Source: Chlamydiota bacterium
Lineage (GTDB): Bacteria; Chlamydiota; Chlamydiia; Chlamydiales; SM23-39
Assembly: GCA_021772165.1 (NCBI GenBank)
Contig: JAJFMM010000066.1
Coordinates: 1-9,342, forward strand
DNA: 9,342 nucleotides
Direction of reading: 5' to 3'
Under the pieces are notes generated by a model. That model did no database searches and was not told where the DNA came from. It was given only the letters and a program-made list of their open reading frames with translations. Made by a program: the position numbers and the translations under genes. The first letter of the stretch is position 1, and the number at the start of each line of letters is the position of its first letter. Positions 1 to 6,452 of this stretch are shown in pieces.

Positions 1-7
1 CTTAAAT

Positions 8-1249
8 ATGAATATTCCACTCGCCGAAAGATTACGTCCAAAAAGCCTCTCCGAATGGGTCGGACAGGAACATTTATTTGAATATCTCAATTTAGTTTTA
101 CAGAGCCAAAAACCACATTCACTTTTGCTTTTTGGCCCGCCGGGATGTGGAAAAACAACCCTTGCGCGACTGTACGCATCTTCCTTCAACTTACCCCTGC
201 GTTTTTCAACAGCTGTTTTTCAAAGTTCTGTCGAATTAAAAAAGATTTTAAGAGAAGGCCAGGAGACACCACTCTTCTCTCGACAAACTATTTTATTCGT
301 TGATGAGATCCATCGATTCAACCGCGCACAGCAAGATCTTTTCCTCCCTTTTTTAGAAGACGGGTCTCTAATTCTCATAGGGGCGACAACAGAAAATCCC
401 TCTTTCGTGTTGAACAATGCGCTTCTCTCTCGCTTGCGTGTTTTATCTCTCAAAGCGCTGGACAAAGAATCTCTGAAGAAAATACTTGAACGCTACGAGC
501 AGCTCTGCCTTCCGCTACCCCTTGATGCGGCGGCAAAAGATCTGCTTCTTGATCTAGCGGCAGGCGATGGCCGGCATCTTTTGAATCTGATTGAAACGAT
601 TGAAACAGCCAACCTCAAAGAGATCGTCGATTCCGAAGTAATCGCAAAACTCCTGCAAAAAAGACTCCCACTTTATGACAAAGGACAAGAAGGTCATTAT
701 AATTTGATTTCTGCCCTTCATAAATCGATTAGAGGCTCGGATCCCGATGCCACGCTCTACTGGCTGGCCCGGATGCTCAACGCAGGAGAAGAGCCACTCT
801 TTTTAGCCCGCAGACTGATTCGCATGGCCGTAGAAGACGTTGGACTGGCCGACCCACAAGCACTTCCCCTTGCGATCGCAGGCAGGCAAACCTACGAGAC
901 ACTCGGCTCACCCGAAGGAGAGCTGGCGCTGGCTCAGGTCGCCGTCTACCTCGCCCTAGCCCCAAAAAGCAACGCACTCTACACCGCTTTCGGAGCAGCA
1001 CTCGAGTCCGCCTCAGATACGGGTCATCTCGATCCGCCTTCTATTATTTTGAATGCACCTACAAAACTGATGAAAGAGATGGGTTACGGAGAGGGCTACC
1101 TCTATGACCACGACACCCCTAAAGGCTTTTCTGGACAAGACTATTTTCCACCCCAGCTGGGCCGACAAAACTTTTATCAACCTGTAGAAAGGGGCTTTGA
1201 AAGAGATATGAAAAAGCGGATGGACTACTTTTCTAAATTACGAGGTTGA
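8..1249 (+). CDS. rarA: Replication-associated recombination protein A (RarA/MgsA), AAA+ ATPase
   Basis: This is a cytosolic clamp-loader-like AAA+ ATPase of the RarA/MgsA/WRNIP1 family, which acts at stalled replication forks and DNA ends. The 413 residues open with the family N-terminus (PLAERLRPKSLSEWVGQEHL, residues 4-23). Walker A is GPPGCGKTT at 43-51, Walker B with the DEIHRFN box at 95-105, sensor 1 at GATTENPSF (125-133) and an arginine-finger-like LLSRLR at 139-144. The C-terminal half carries the tetramerisation region, with a typical family end (PQLGRQNFYQP near 377-387). Length is close to the usual 420-450, so it looks complete. The ATG at 8 fits the family N-terminus, but only seven bases precede it, so its ribosome binding site cannot be judged. 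A non-coding repeat region follows. It is an inferred replication partner of the dnaN and recF genes downstream but is not shown to share an operon with them. Confidence 0.95.
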   Translation: MNIPLAERLRPKSLSEWVGQEHLFEYLNLVLQSQKPHSLLLFGPPGCGKTTLARLYASSFNLPLRFSTAVFQSSVELKKILREGQETPLFSRQTILFVDEIHRFNRAQQDLFLPFLEDGSLILIGATTENPSFVLNNALLSRLRVLSLKALDKESLKKILERYEQLCLPLPLDAAAKDLLLDLAAGDGRHLLNLIETIETANLKEIVDSEVIAKLLQKRLPLYDKGQEGHYNLISALHKSIRGSDPDATLYWLARMLNAGEEPLFLARRLIRMAVEDVGLADPQALPLAIAGRQTYETLGSPEGELALAQVAVYLALAPKSNALYTAFGAALESASDTGHLDPPSIILNAPTKLMKEMGYGEGYLYDHDTPKGFSGQDYFPPQLGRQNFYQPVERGFERDMKKRMDYFSKLRG

Positions 1250-1260
1250 TATCTCTCAAA

Positions 1261-1304
1261 AAAACTAACGAAGTCAAAAACCGATACTTTAGTTTTTTGG
1301 GGTA
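1261..1304 (+). repeat. 44-bp direct repeat, copy 1
   Basis: Copy 1 matches 1421-1464 at 42 of 44 positions, and the last 37 bases (1268-1304) are identical. Each copy contains AAAAAC and GTTTTT arms around a 10-nt loop (CGATACTTTA). This copy begins 11 nt after the rarA stop codon. Its right end merges into the palindrome at 1293-1315. Such a long exact match in non-coding DNA suggests recent duplication or a dispersed element. Confidence 0.9.
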
Positions 1305-1315
1305 ACCCCAAAAAA
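1293..1315. repeat. Perfect 10-bp-stem palindrome (T6G4 / C4A6)
   Basis: TTTTTTGGGG at 1293-1302 is mirrored exactly by CCCCAAAAAA at 1306-1315 around a 3-nt TAA loop. The T tract lies on the 5' side of the stem on both strands, so this is not a standard intrinsic terminator, although RNA made through it would fold into a stable hairpin just after rarA. In the second repeat copy the right arm is absent (the sequence continues TATACTC), so the palindrome is special to copy 1. Confidence 0.75.
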
Positions 1316-1345
1316 TCTGAAGGATTGGGAATTTGACTAGGAAGC

Positions 1346-1420
1346 TCCTCAAAATAAATGTCTGGAGCAAGTGACCATTGCCGGTAGGCAAGGCACGAGT
1401 GAAGACAAAAATTTTGAGGA
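1346..1420. repeat. Nested inverted-repeat core between the two direct repeats
   Basis: An outer arm TCCTCAAAAT (1346-1355) pairs exactly with ATTTTGAGGA (1411-1420). After symmetrical AAA/AAA internal loops, TGTCT (1359-1363) pairs with AGACA (1403-1407). The centre holds a small hairpin, TTGCC-GGTA-GGCAA (1378-1391). The three nested stems total 20 bp in 75 nt. This could be a structured RNA, an ancient mobile-element remnant or a regulatory leader. Short reverse-strand reading frames cross the region but show no credible protein features. Confidence 0.5.
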
Positions 1421-1464
1421 AAAGCTGACGAAGTCAAAAACCGATACTTTAGTTTTTTGGGGTA
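1421..1464 (+). repeat. 44-bp direct repeat, copy 2
   Basis: This is the second copy of the repeat at 1261-1304, exactly 160 bp downstream. It has TGAC-GAA-GTCA at its left end (1427-1437), a small palindrome broken by one change in copy 1. It lies 50 bp upstream of the start codon of the next gene, so part of that gene's promoter region may fall within or beside the repeat (TATACT at 1463-1468 straddles its end). Confidence 0.9.
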
Positions 1465-1481
1465 TACTCAAAGCCCCCCTT

Positions 1482-1493
1482 AGACTATAGTCT
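1482..1493. promoter_or_regulatory. 12-bp perfect palindrome upstream of the 482-residue gene, possible operator
   Basis: AGACTATAGTCT is a perfect dyad lying 21 nt upstream of the ATG at 1515. An overlapping wider pair, TAGAC (1481-1485) and GTCTA (1496-1500), gives an alternative stem that ends at the Shine-Dalgarno. The centre contains TATAGT, close to a -10 hexamer, but no convincing -35 sits at the right distance. An operator or a 5' UTR hairpin masking the ribosome binding site are both possible. The assignment is inferred from symmetry and position only. Confidence 0.4.
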
Positions 1494-1514
1494 TTGTCTA
1501 GAGGTCTTAATATT

Positions 1515-2963
1515 ATGCTTGAACTGTCCACCGCAAAGAAAAACAAAATCAATCTTGCCGATTACAACTCCGCGCAGGATATCCAAAGTCGGGCGATCCT
1601 TTCCGATTTTTCACTCTTTGGCCTAGAAGTTCTAGAAGAGATCCTCTTCAGCCCACTGAAGACCTCCGTTAAAAAAATCAGTCGCTCTATTGACTGCGCA
1701 GAATCTGACCTCGACGCCATTTTAGCCAAGCTGAGCACATGCGCTCTCCTGGAAAGACAGGGCGACGTACTCATCGTCGACAAAGAACGTCGTAAATATT
1801 TTGAGCTACAGATCACCCGCTTTGAAGAGGGCTTCAAGCCTGACATGGAGTTCCTACAGACACTCCTCAAGCAAGTTCCGATTCACGTTCTTCCTATCTG
1901 GTACGCAATCCCACGCGCCACCAATAACATCTTTGAATCGATCGTAGAGAAACACCTACTAACACCTCAGATTTATCATCGCTACTTGATGGAGCTGACC
2001 TTTACTGACCCGGTCCTCAGCTCAATACTCCGCGACGTACTCTCCTCTCCCGAGCTCAAAGTCTCCTCGAGCGACCTCATCGCAAAATACAACCTAGCCC
2101 GAGCCGACTTCGACGAGATCATGCTACAGCTCGAGTTCCACTTCATCTGCTACGTCTCCTACCAGCGCGAAGAAGATCATTGGCACGAGGTTGTAACCCC
2201 ATTCCACGAGTGGCGCGAATACACGCTTTTCCTTCAAGACACTGAAGCAAACTCCATTGAGCAAGAAGACCACGTTTTCTGCCACAGACCGGCAGACTTC
2301 TCTTTTGTCCAAGATATGGGAGTGATTCTCACGCTTTCAAAACAGAAGCCCATCGCACTTGAAACTGCGCAAGGAGCTAGCCACAGTCCACTCTCCCCTA
2401 CTCTAGCTCGCAGCCTAGCTCATCACATTGGACTCGAATCAGACAGCCCCGAAGAGCTGCGTTTTGCACAAGAGTATATCTCCAGGGTGATTGAAAAACT
2501 GCTGCTCGTCCGACTTGCAGATCGTATCGATGGCAAGCTCTACGCCCTAGAAAACGCCAACGACTGGCTCGATCTGGATCTCGAAACGAGAGCTATTTAT
2601 CTCTACCGCCACCCGCTCAACCGCCTTTTAAACGATGCACTTCCCCTGGCCCTGTGCAATGAGCGCAACATCAGAGAAGCTGAAAAAGCAGTCAAGCGCC
2701 TCCTCAACAAAGGATGGGTCTATTTCGATGACTTCATTCAAGGCGCCTTGGTGCCCCTGAACGAAAATTCAGTCGTGATGCTCAAAAAGAGCGGTAAGCA
2801 GTGGAAATACACACTCCCTCAATATACTGACGACGAAAGAGCGCTTATCAAAGCCACCGCTTTCGAATGGCTGTTTGAATGCGGTATTACAACACCCGGT
2901 ATTCATGAAGGAAGAGACTGCATTACTGTAACTCCCTTTGGCCGTATTTTCTTCGCAGACTGA
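1515..2963 (+). CDS. Uncharacterised protein with multiple winged-helix-like segments
   Basis: I do not recognise this 482-residue protein by name. No signal peptide or membrane segment is visible, so it is probably cytosolic. The ATG at 1515 has AGAGG at 1500-1504, ten nt upstream; an in-frame TTG at 1494 has no such site and lies inside the palindrome region. At least two segments read like winged-helix units: about 36-90 (helix, helix, DLDAILAKLSTCALLE recognition-like helix, then a GDVLIVD wing) and about 168-230 (SSDLIAKYNLARADFDEIMLQLE, then a strand pair). Two more are possible near 365-412 and 435-480. A stretch at 343-372 (LENANDWLDLDLETRAIYLY) recalls the helicase-associated N-terminal domain of bacterial XPB/Ssl2-like proteins (Helicase_C_3), but no helicase motifs are present. 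The terC start lies 12 nt beyond its stop, so co-expression is likely. A DNA-binding or scaffold role is inference. Confidence 0.85.
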   Translation: MLELSTAKKNKINLADYNSAQDIQSRAILSDFSLFGLEVLEEILFSPLKTSVKKISRSIDCAESDLDAILAKLSTCALLERQGDVLIVDKERRKYFELQITRFEEGFKPDMEFLQTLLKQVPIHVLPIWYAIPRATNNIFESIVEKHLLTPQIYHRYLMELTFTDPVLSSILRDVLSSPELKVSSSDLIAKYNLARADFDEIMLQLEFHFICYVSYQREEDHWHEVVTPFHEWREYTLFLQDTEANSIEQEDHVFCHRPADFSFVQDMGVILTLSKQKPIALETAQGASHSPLSPTLARSLAHHIGLESDSPEELRFAQEYISRVIEKLLLVRLADRIDGKLYALENANDWLDLDLETRAIYLYRHPLNRLLNDALPLALCNERNIREAEKAVKRLLNKGWVYFDDFIQGALVPLNENSVVMLKKSGKQWKYTLPQYTDDERALIKATAFEWLFECGITTPGIHEGRDCITVTPFGRIFFAD

Positions 2964-2964
2964 T

Positions 2965-2970
2965 GGAGGT
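2965..2970 (+). promoter_or_regulatory. Shine-Dalgarno GGAGGT that fixes a TTG start for the TerC gene
   Basis: GGAGGT is a near-perfect anti-16S match. It begins 1 nt after the upstream stop codon (TGA 2961-2963) and sits 5 nt before TTG 2976-2978. The next in-frame ATG (about 3033) lies inside the first predicted membrane helix, so the TTG is the start. Confidence 0.75.
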
Positions 2971-2975
2971 GTCCC

Positions 2976-3683
2976 TTGTTCGGACAGACATTCGAGCTAC
3001 TCGACTCTATCCGCGTCGGCTTTCTCTTCATTATGGAAGTCCTGCTTTCGGCCGATAACGCTATCGTCCTCGCTCTACTCGCTCGACGACTACCCCCTGA
3101 ACAGAGACGAAAAGCGCTGTTCATTGGAATCATCTCCTCTTTTATAATACGAGGAGTCGCTCTCTTTGCCATCTCACTGCTCCTCCGCATAGCCTGGATC
3201 CAGATCCTGGGAAGCGCGTATCTGTTCTACCTCTGCTTCAACCATTTCTACGAGGAAAAAAAGGCAGACTCCAACCTCAACCCTAAATATGCGGGATTCT
3301 GGAAAACCGTCCTCCTGATTGAGGCCAACGACCTTGCCTTTGCAGTCGACTCGATCATAGTAGCCGCCGCCTTCATCAATACCATTCCGTATACAGGAAC
3401 CGTCAACCCGAAGCTCTGGATCGTTTTTTCAGGAGTTTTTATGGGCATGCTCACCGTACGCTACGCAGCTCAGCTCTTCTCCTCGCTCATTGAACGCTTT
3501 CCTCGCATGGAAACGATCGCATTCTCTATGATTGCCTGGATCGGAATTAAACTGACCATCAACGCCCTGCACACCTATCAGGTCATCACTGGCCCCTTTC
3601 CGGCACTTTTCGATAAAATCTTCTGGATCGGACTCCTACTGCTCTTCCTTTTAGGCTTTACAAAGAGAAAACCTCAGGGCTGA
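2976..3683 (+). CDS. TerC/YkoY-family integral membrane protein
   Basis: A 235-residue polytopic inner-membrane protein of the TerC family, whose members are linked to tellurite resistance and, in several bacteria, to manganese export or metalation of exported proteins. Roughly seven hydrophobic helices are visible (about 11-35, 46-70, 72-92, 110-135, 146-170, 178-200, 214-228). The family's acidic residues within membrane segments are present: MEVLLSADNA (20-29, Glu21 and Asp27) and IEANDLAFAVDS (115-126, Glu116, Asp119, Asp125). Length is typical for the short YkoY/YjbE-like branch. The start is TTG at 2976 behind GGAGGT. It follows the preceding gene by 12 nt and runs directly into smpB, whose homology begins 1 nt after its stop. 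Metal specificity cannot be read from the sequence, so no gene symbol is given. Confidence 0.88.
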   Translation: MFGQTFELLDSIRVGFLFIMEVLLSADNAIVLALLARRLPPEQRRKALFIGIISSFIIRGVALFAISLLLRIAWIQILGSAYLFYLCFNHFYEEKKADSNLNPKYAGFWKTVLLIEANDLAFAVDSIIVAAAFINTIPYTGTVNPKLWIVFSGVFMGMLTVRYAAQLFSSLIERFPRMETIAFSMIAWIGIKLTINALHTYQVITGPFPALFDKIFWIGLLLLFLLGFTKRKPQG

Positions 3684-3684
3684 C

Positions 3685-4125
3685 CTTGTTTCTAACCGCC
3701 GCGCTTTTCACGAATATGAGATCTTAGAAACGTTTGAGGCAGGCATCATGCTACTCGGCTCTGAGATCAAATCTCTACGGAACCATGGAGGCTCACTCCA
3801 AGACGCCTACGTAGACATCCGCAAAGGGGCTCCCTGGCTCCTCAATGCAAGCATTGCACCCTATTCGCACGGAGCGACCTTCAACCACGCAGATCGCAGA
3901 GAGCGCAAGCTCCTGATGCACAAAAAAGAGATCGAGCGCCTGAGAAGATCAACACAAGAAAAAGGGCTTACACTGATTCCTCTGGGCATCTACCTGAACA
4001 AAAAGGGCATTGCGAAGGTGAAAATAGCGATCGCAAAGGGTAAACAAGCGCATGACAAACGCGCTGCCATCAAAGAGCGCGACGATAAGCGATCGATTCA
4101 GCGAGCTATGCGTCAAGGCGAGTAA
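3685..4125 (+). CDS. smpB: SsrA-binding protein SmpB, start codon missing or non-canonical
   Basis: SmpB binds tmRNA (SsrA) and brings it to stalled ribosomes for trans-translation. Recognisable sequence begins at 3685 with LVSNRRAFHEYEILETFEAG, the conserved N-terminal strand of the OB-fold. It continues through GSEIKSLR, AYVDIRKG, LLNASIAPY, RRERKLLMHKKEI and GLTLIPLGIYL, and ends in a basic tail (GKQAHDKR, IKERDDKR). From 3685 this gives 146 residues, close to the usual 150-160. The frame is open back to 3655 (TAG at 3652-3654), yet no ATG, GTG, TTG, CTG or ATT lies in frame before ATG 3748. Starting at 3748 would remove 21 conserved residues. A TTG at 3686 in another frame, with AGGG at 3676-3679, would give M-V-S-N-R if one extra G stood in the TTGTTT run. 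Sequencing error, a true frameshift or recoding are possible. The SmpB identity itself is secure. Confidence 0.9.
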   Translation, partial: LVSNRRAFHEYEILETFEAGIMLLGSEIKSLRNHGGSLQDAYVDIRKGAPWLLNASIAPYSHGATFNHADRRERKLLMHKKEIERLRRSTQEKGLTLIPLGIYLNKKGIAKVKIAIAKGKQAHDKRAAIKERDDKRSIQRAMRQGE

Positions 4126-4144
4126 GGGTAAAAAAATAACAAGC

Positions 4145-4178
4145 AGGAGGCGATCTTGCCTATCCTCTCCTTTTTTTT
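4145..4178 (+). terminator. Candidate intrinsic terminator after smpB
   Basis: AGGC (4148-4151) pairs with GCCT (4158-4161) across a 6-nt loop. AGG (4145-4147) extends the stem with CCT (4164-4166) past a 2-nt bulge. CTCC and eight T residues (4171-4178) follow. It sits 20 nt after the smpB stop and before an independent dnaN promoter, which is where an operon end is expected. The bulge and the 4-nt gap before the T tract make it imperfect. Confidence 0.5.
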
Positions 4179-4212
4179 CAGAAAAATTCAGAGCAACATA
4201 CTTGCGTAACTC

Positions 4213-4241
4213 TTGACATCTTGCTCCCGACTGAATATGTT
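4213..4241 (+). promoter_or_regulatory. Sigma70-type promoter for dnaN-recF
   Basis: A consensus -35 TTGACA (4213-4218) is followed after exactly 17 nt by TATGTT (4236-4241), which matches 4 of 6 positions of the -10 consensus. Transcription would start near 4248, leaving a short leader that contains AGGAG (4254-4258) eight nt before the dnaN ATG at 4267. It would fit the chlamydial major sigma factor, which recognises similar sites. Confidence 0.6.
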
Positions 4242-4266
4242 TTTACATTTTACAGGAGACTCAACA

Positions 4267-5403
4267 ATGAAAGCGGTGATCGCAAAAAACGACCTCGTCA
4301 GCCTCATCGGAAAAATTCAAAGTATCGTATCGACCAAACCCTCGATTCCTATCTTAGCCAACATCCTGCTGGAAGCAATTGATGATCAGATCGTCATCAG
4401 TGGAACAGATCTTACAGTGAGCATGCGCTGCTACATGGACGCTAAAGTCATTGAAGAGGGCTCCATTGCATTGCCGGCCAGACGCTTTTTCCAACTCGTA
4501 CGTGAGCTCACCTCCCCACAAGTTAAAATCTCAGCGCAAACCAACGAGATTGCCGAAATCACTACAGGCACCTCGATTTTCAAAGTCAATGGGATGAATA
4601 AAGCGGAATTCCCCACTCTCCCTGATTTTGGCGGCTCACCGCAAGCCTCTTTTGAAAGTACTCTCCTCAGAGAAGTGCTCTCCAAAACAGCTTTTGCTGC
4701 TGCGAGAGAAGATAGCCGCTACATGCTCAACGGCGTACAGCTGCAAGTGCATGAGCAAGAAGCCGTATTCATCGGAACAGATGGCAAGCGCCTTGCAAAA
4801 GCTCGCTCCCCCATTCAGATTGAATCTTCGCTCCAGGGTGTCTACGTTATCCCTCTGAAAGCTGTCGAAGAGATGATCAAGATCCTCGGAGAAGATAGCG
4901 AAAGAGCGCATCTTAGCCTCTGCTCAGACAAGATCGCACTTGAGTTCGGACAGATCACCCTCATCACAAAACTGCTCTCGGGCCAATTCCCCGATGTAGA
5001 GCGCGTGATTCCGGCTCAATTCGCCTCTTCTTTTTCCATCCACAGAGAAGAGCTGATCTCGCTTTTACGCCAGGTATCGCTCTTCACATCAGAAACAAGC
5101 AGCTCTGTCCGCTTCACCTTTGAAACAGGCCAGCTCCACCTCTCTGCTGTCAGCAGTGAAATTGGAGAAGGGCGTGTCAGCATGCCGGTCGATTTCTCAG
5201 GAGATCGTCTTGAGATCGCTTTTAATCCCTTCTACCTGCTCGACATTTTGAGACACAGCAAAGACGAAACCGTCTGCCTCTCTCTCAATGACCCACACAA
5301 TCCGGGCTTGATCACAGACTCTACGCAGGCACAGTTCGTGCTCATGCCAATGCGCCTCAGTGATGCAATCCCACAGAGCAGCATGGCATCTGTAGAGACA
5401 TGA
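4267..5403 (+). CDS. dnaN: DNA polymerase III beta subunit (sliding clamp)
   Basis: This is the ring-shaped processivity clamp of the replicative polymerase and a docking platform for other DNA enzymes. The three repeated clamp domains fall at about 1-120, 125-250 and 255-364. The N-terminus (MKAVIAKNDLVSLIGKIQSI) and KPSIPILANILLEA (24-37) are typical, as are GTDLTVSM (46-53), EFPTLP and the ISGQFPD-like segment LLSGQFPD. ATG 4267 has AGGAG at 4254-4258; an in-frame TTG at 4213 is really the -35 hexamer. The canonical clamp end MPMRL is at 360-364, but 14 further residues (SDAIPQSSMASVET) follow before the stop, giving 378 residues against about 366. The stop overlaps the recF start (ATGA, 5400-5403), implying co-translation. 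Confidence 0.96.
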   Translation: MKAVIAKNDLVSLIGKIQSIVSTKPSIPILANILLEAIDDQIVISGTDLTVSMRCYMDAKVIEEGSIALPARRFFQLVRELTSPQVKISAQTNEIAEITTGTSIFKVNGMNKAEFPTLPDFGGSPQASFESTLLREVLSKTAFAAAREDSRYMLNGVQLQVHEQEAVFIGTDGKRLAKARSPIQIESSLQGVYVIPLKAVEEMIKILGEDSERAHLSLCSDKIALEFGQITLITKLLSGQFPDVERVIPAQFASSFSIHREELISLLRQVSLFTSETSSSVRFTFETGQLHLSAVSSEIGEGRVSMPVDFSGDRLEIAFNPFYLLDILRHSKDETVCLSLNDPHNPGLITDSTQAQFVLMPMRLSDAIPQSSMASVET

Positions 5404-6452
5404 TATTAAAGAGCCTGTACCTGCGCAACTTCAGGAATTTCAAGGAAGCGCAGGTAGACTTCGGGCAGAAAATCAATCTCATCTCCGGAAAGAACGCGCA
5501 AGGAAAGACCAACCTCTTAGAAGCGCTTCTTCTTCTGAGCACAGGCCGCTCCTTTAGAACGCAGCATCTCTCTGAACTGATCCTAGAGGGAGCCTCCTTC
5601 TTTTTCATCGAAGCTAAGATCCTACAAAACGGAATCGAGCAGACCCTAAGACTCTCCTTCGACGGACAGTCTAGAAAAGCTGAGCACAATGCGACGCGGC
5701 ATCCCTCCTTTCAGCCTCTGCTCGGCGTCCTCCCCTCGACCCTCTTCGCTCCCCAAGATCTCGATCTCATCATGGGATCTCCCGCATACCGCCGCCGCTT
5801 TCTCAATCTCCACCTCGCACAGAGCGACCCACTCTACGTCCATCACCTCCTGCGCTTCTGGCGTGCGCTCAAGCAGAGAAACAGCCTCCTCAAGCACACC
5901 GCTGCCGATGGCATCGAAGTCTTCGAGCAGGAAATGGTGCACTCCGCCGCCTACCTCTGCAAAAAAAGAAGCGCTCTTCTCATCGATCTCAATGAAGCTC
6001 TCCAAACCGCCTGCCAACTTTTTTCCGCAGAAGAGCTACAACTGCGCTACTTCCCTTCACAGTCTCAAGAGGACTACCTCGCCCAGCTCAAAAAAAACCG
6101 CTCACGCGAACGCCAACTCGGCATGACCCTCACAGGACCGCACCGCGACGACTTTCTTATGCTGCTGGAAAAAAAACCGGCTCGCCTCTACGCGAGTGAA
6201 GGACAGAAACGCACCGCGATCGCAGCGCTCAGATTAGCCGAATGGCAGCGCCTCGCGCATCAAGTGGAGATGACTCCATTTTTCGGTGTTGATGATTTTG
6301 AGATGCATCTCGATGCTGATCGTCAGAAGCTCTTTAAAAACGCGCTCGATGATCTGGGTCAGGTGTTCATCACCACGCCCCAAACAGACTGCGAATGGCA
6401 AGGAGCGCATCGCCTTGCAATCACGCAAGGAACCATCCTGCCACCGCGTTAG
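5400..6452 (+). CDS. recF: DNA replication and repair protein RecF
   Basis: An SMC-like ATPase that helps load RecA at gaps with RecO and RecR. Walker A is GKNAQGKTN at 30-38 after the family N-terminus LYLRNFRNF. The signature motif is ASEGQKRT (265-272), and Walker B with its D-loop is FFGVDDFEMHLD (294-305), a variant of the usual hydrophobic LLLDDV-ELD. The conserved PxDLxLIxGSPAxRRRFLN region lies near 120-137. At 350 residues it is slightly shorter than most RecF proteins. The start ATG overlaps the dnaN stop by 4 nt with only a weak upstream site, so translation is probably coupled. The normal family ending (ITQGTI) is followed by LPPR, read from the palindromic array, and the stop TAG (6450-6452) lies partly in a hairpin loop of that array. 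The gene is otherwise intact. Confidence 0.95.
   Translation: MILKSLYLRNFRNFKEAQVDFGQKINLISGKNAQGKTNLLEALLLLSTGRSFRTQHLSELILEGASFFFIEAKILQNGIEQTLRLSFDGQSRKAEHNATRHPSFQPLLGVLPSTLFAPQDLDLIMGSPAYRRRFLNLHLAQSDPLYVHHLLRFWRALKQRNSLLKHTAADGIEVFEQEMVHSAAYLCKKRSALLIDLNEALQTACQLFSAEELQLRYFPSQSQEDYLAQLKKNRSRERQLGMTLTGPHRDDFLMLLEKKPARLYASEGQKRTAIAALRLAEWQRLAHQVEMTPFFGVDDFEMHLDADRQKLFKNALDDLGQVFITTPQTDCEWQGAHRLAITQGTILPPR

Noticed and set aside
1494..1514. Upstream TTG start for the 482-residue protein
   Set aside because: It lies beside the palindrome without a Shine-Dalgarno, while ATG 1515 has AGAGG ten nt upstream.
1225..1552. Two overlapping short reverse-strand reading frames (about 67-70 codons) sharing the peptide KTKVSVFDFVSF
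   Set aside because: The shared peptide comes from the 44-bp DNA repeat read in two different frames. There is no domain or coding signature, and the end of one frame overlaps the start of the 482-residue gene on the other strand.
4213..4266. Upstream TTG start giving an 18-residue DnaN extension
   Set aside because: The TTG is part of the TTGACA -35 hexamer, and the DnaN family N-terminus begins at ATG 4267, which has a good Shine-Dalgarno.
5646..6017. 123-codon reverse-strand frame within recF
   Set aside because: Antisense shadow with no recognisable motif.
5689..6126. 145-codon open frame inside recF on the same strand
   Set aside because: The product is Ser/Thr/Ala-rich low-complexity sequence in a shifted frame of a clearly coding recF; it is a shadow.
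872..6223. Octamer GCGATCGC (the cyanobacterial HIP1 sequence) at 872-879, 4027-4034 and 6216-6223
   Set aside because: More than chance predicts, but all three fall in the same codon phase encoding Ala-Ile-Ala (GCG ATC GCA), so protein sequence and codon preference explain them.
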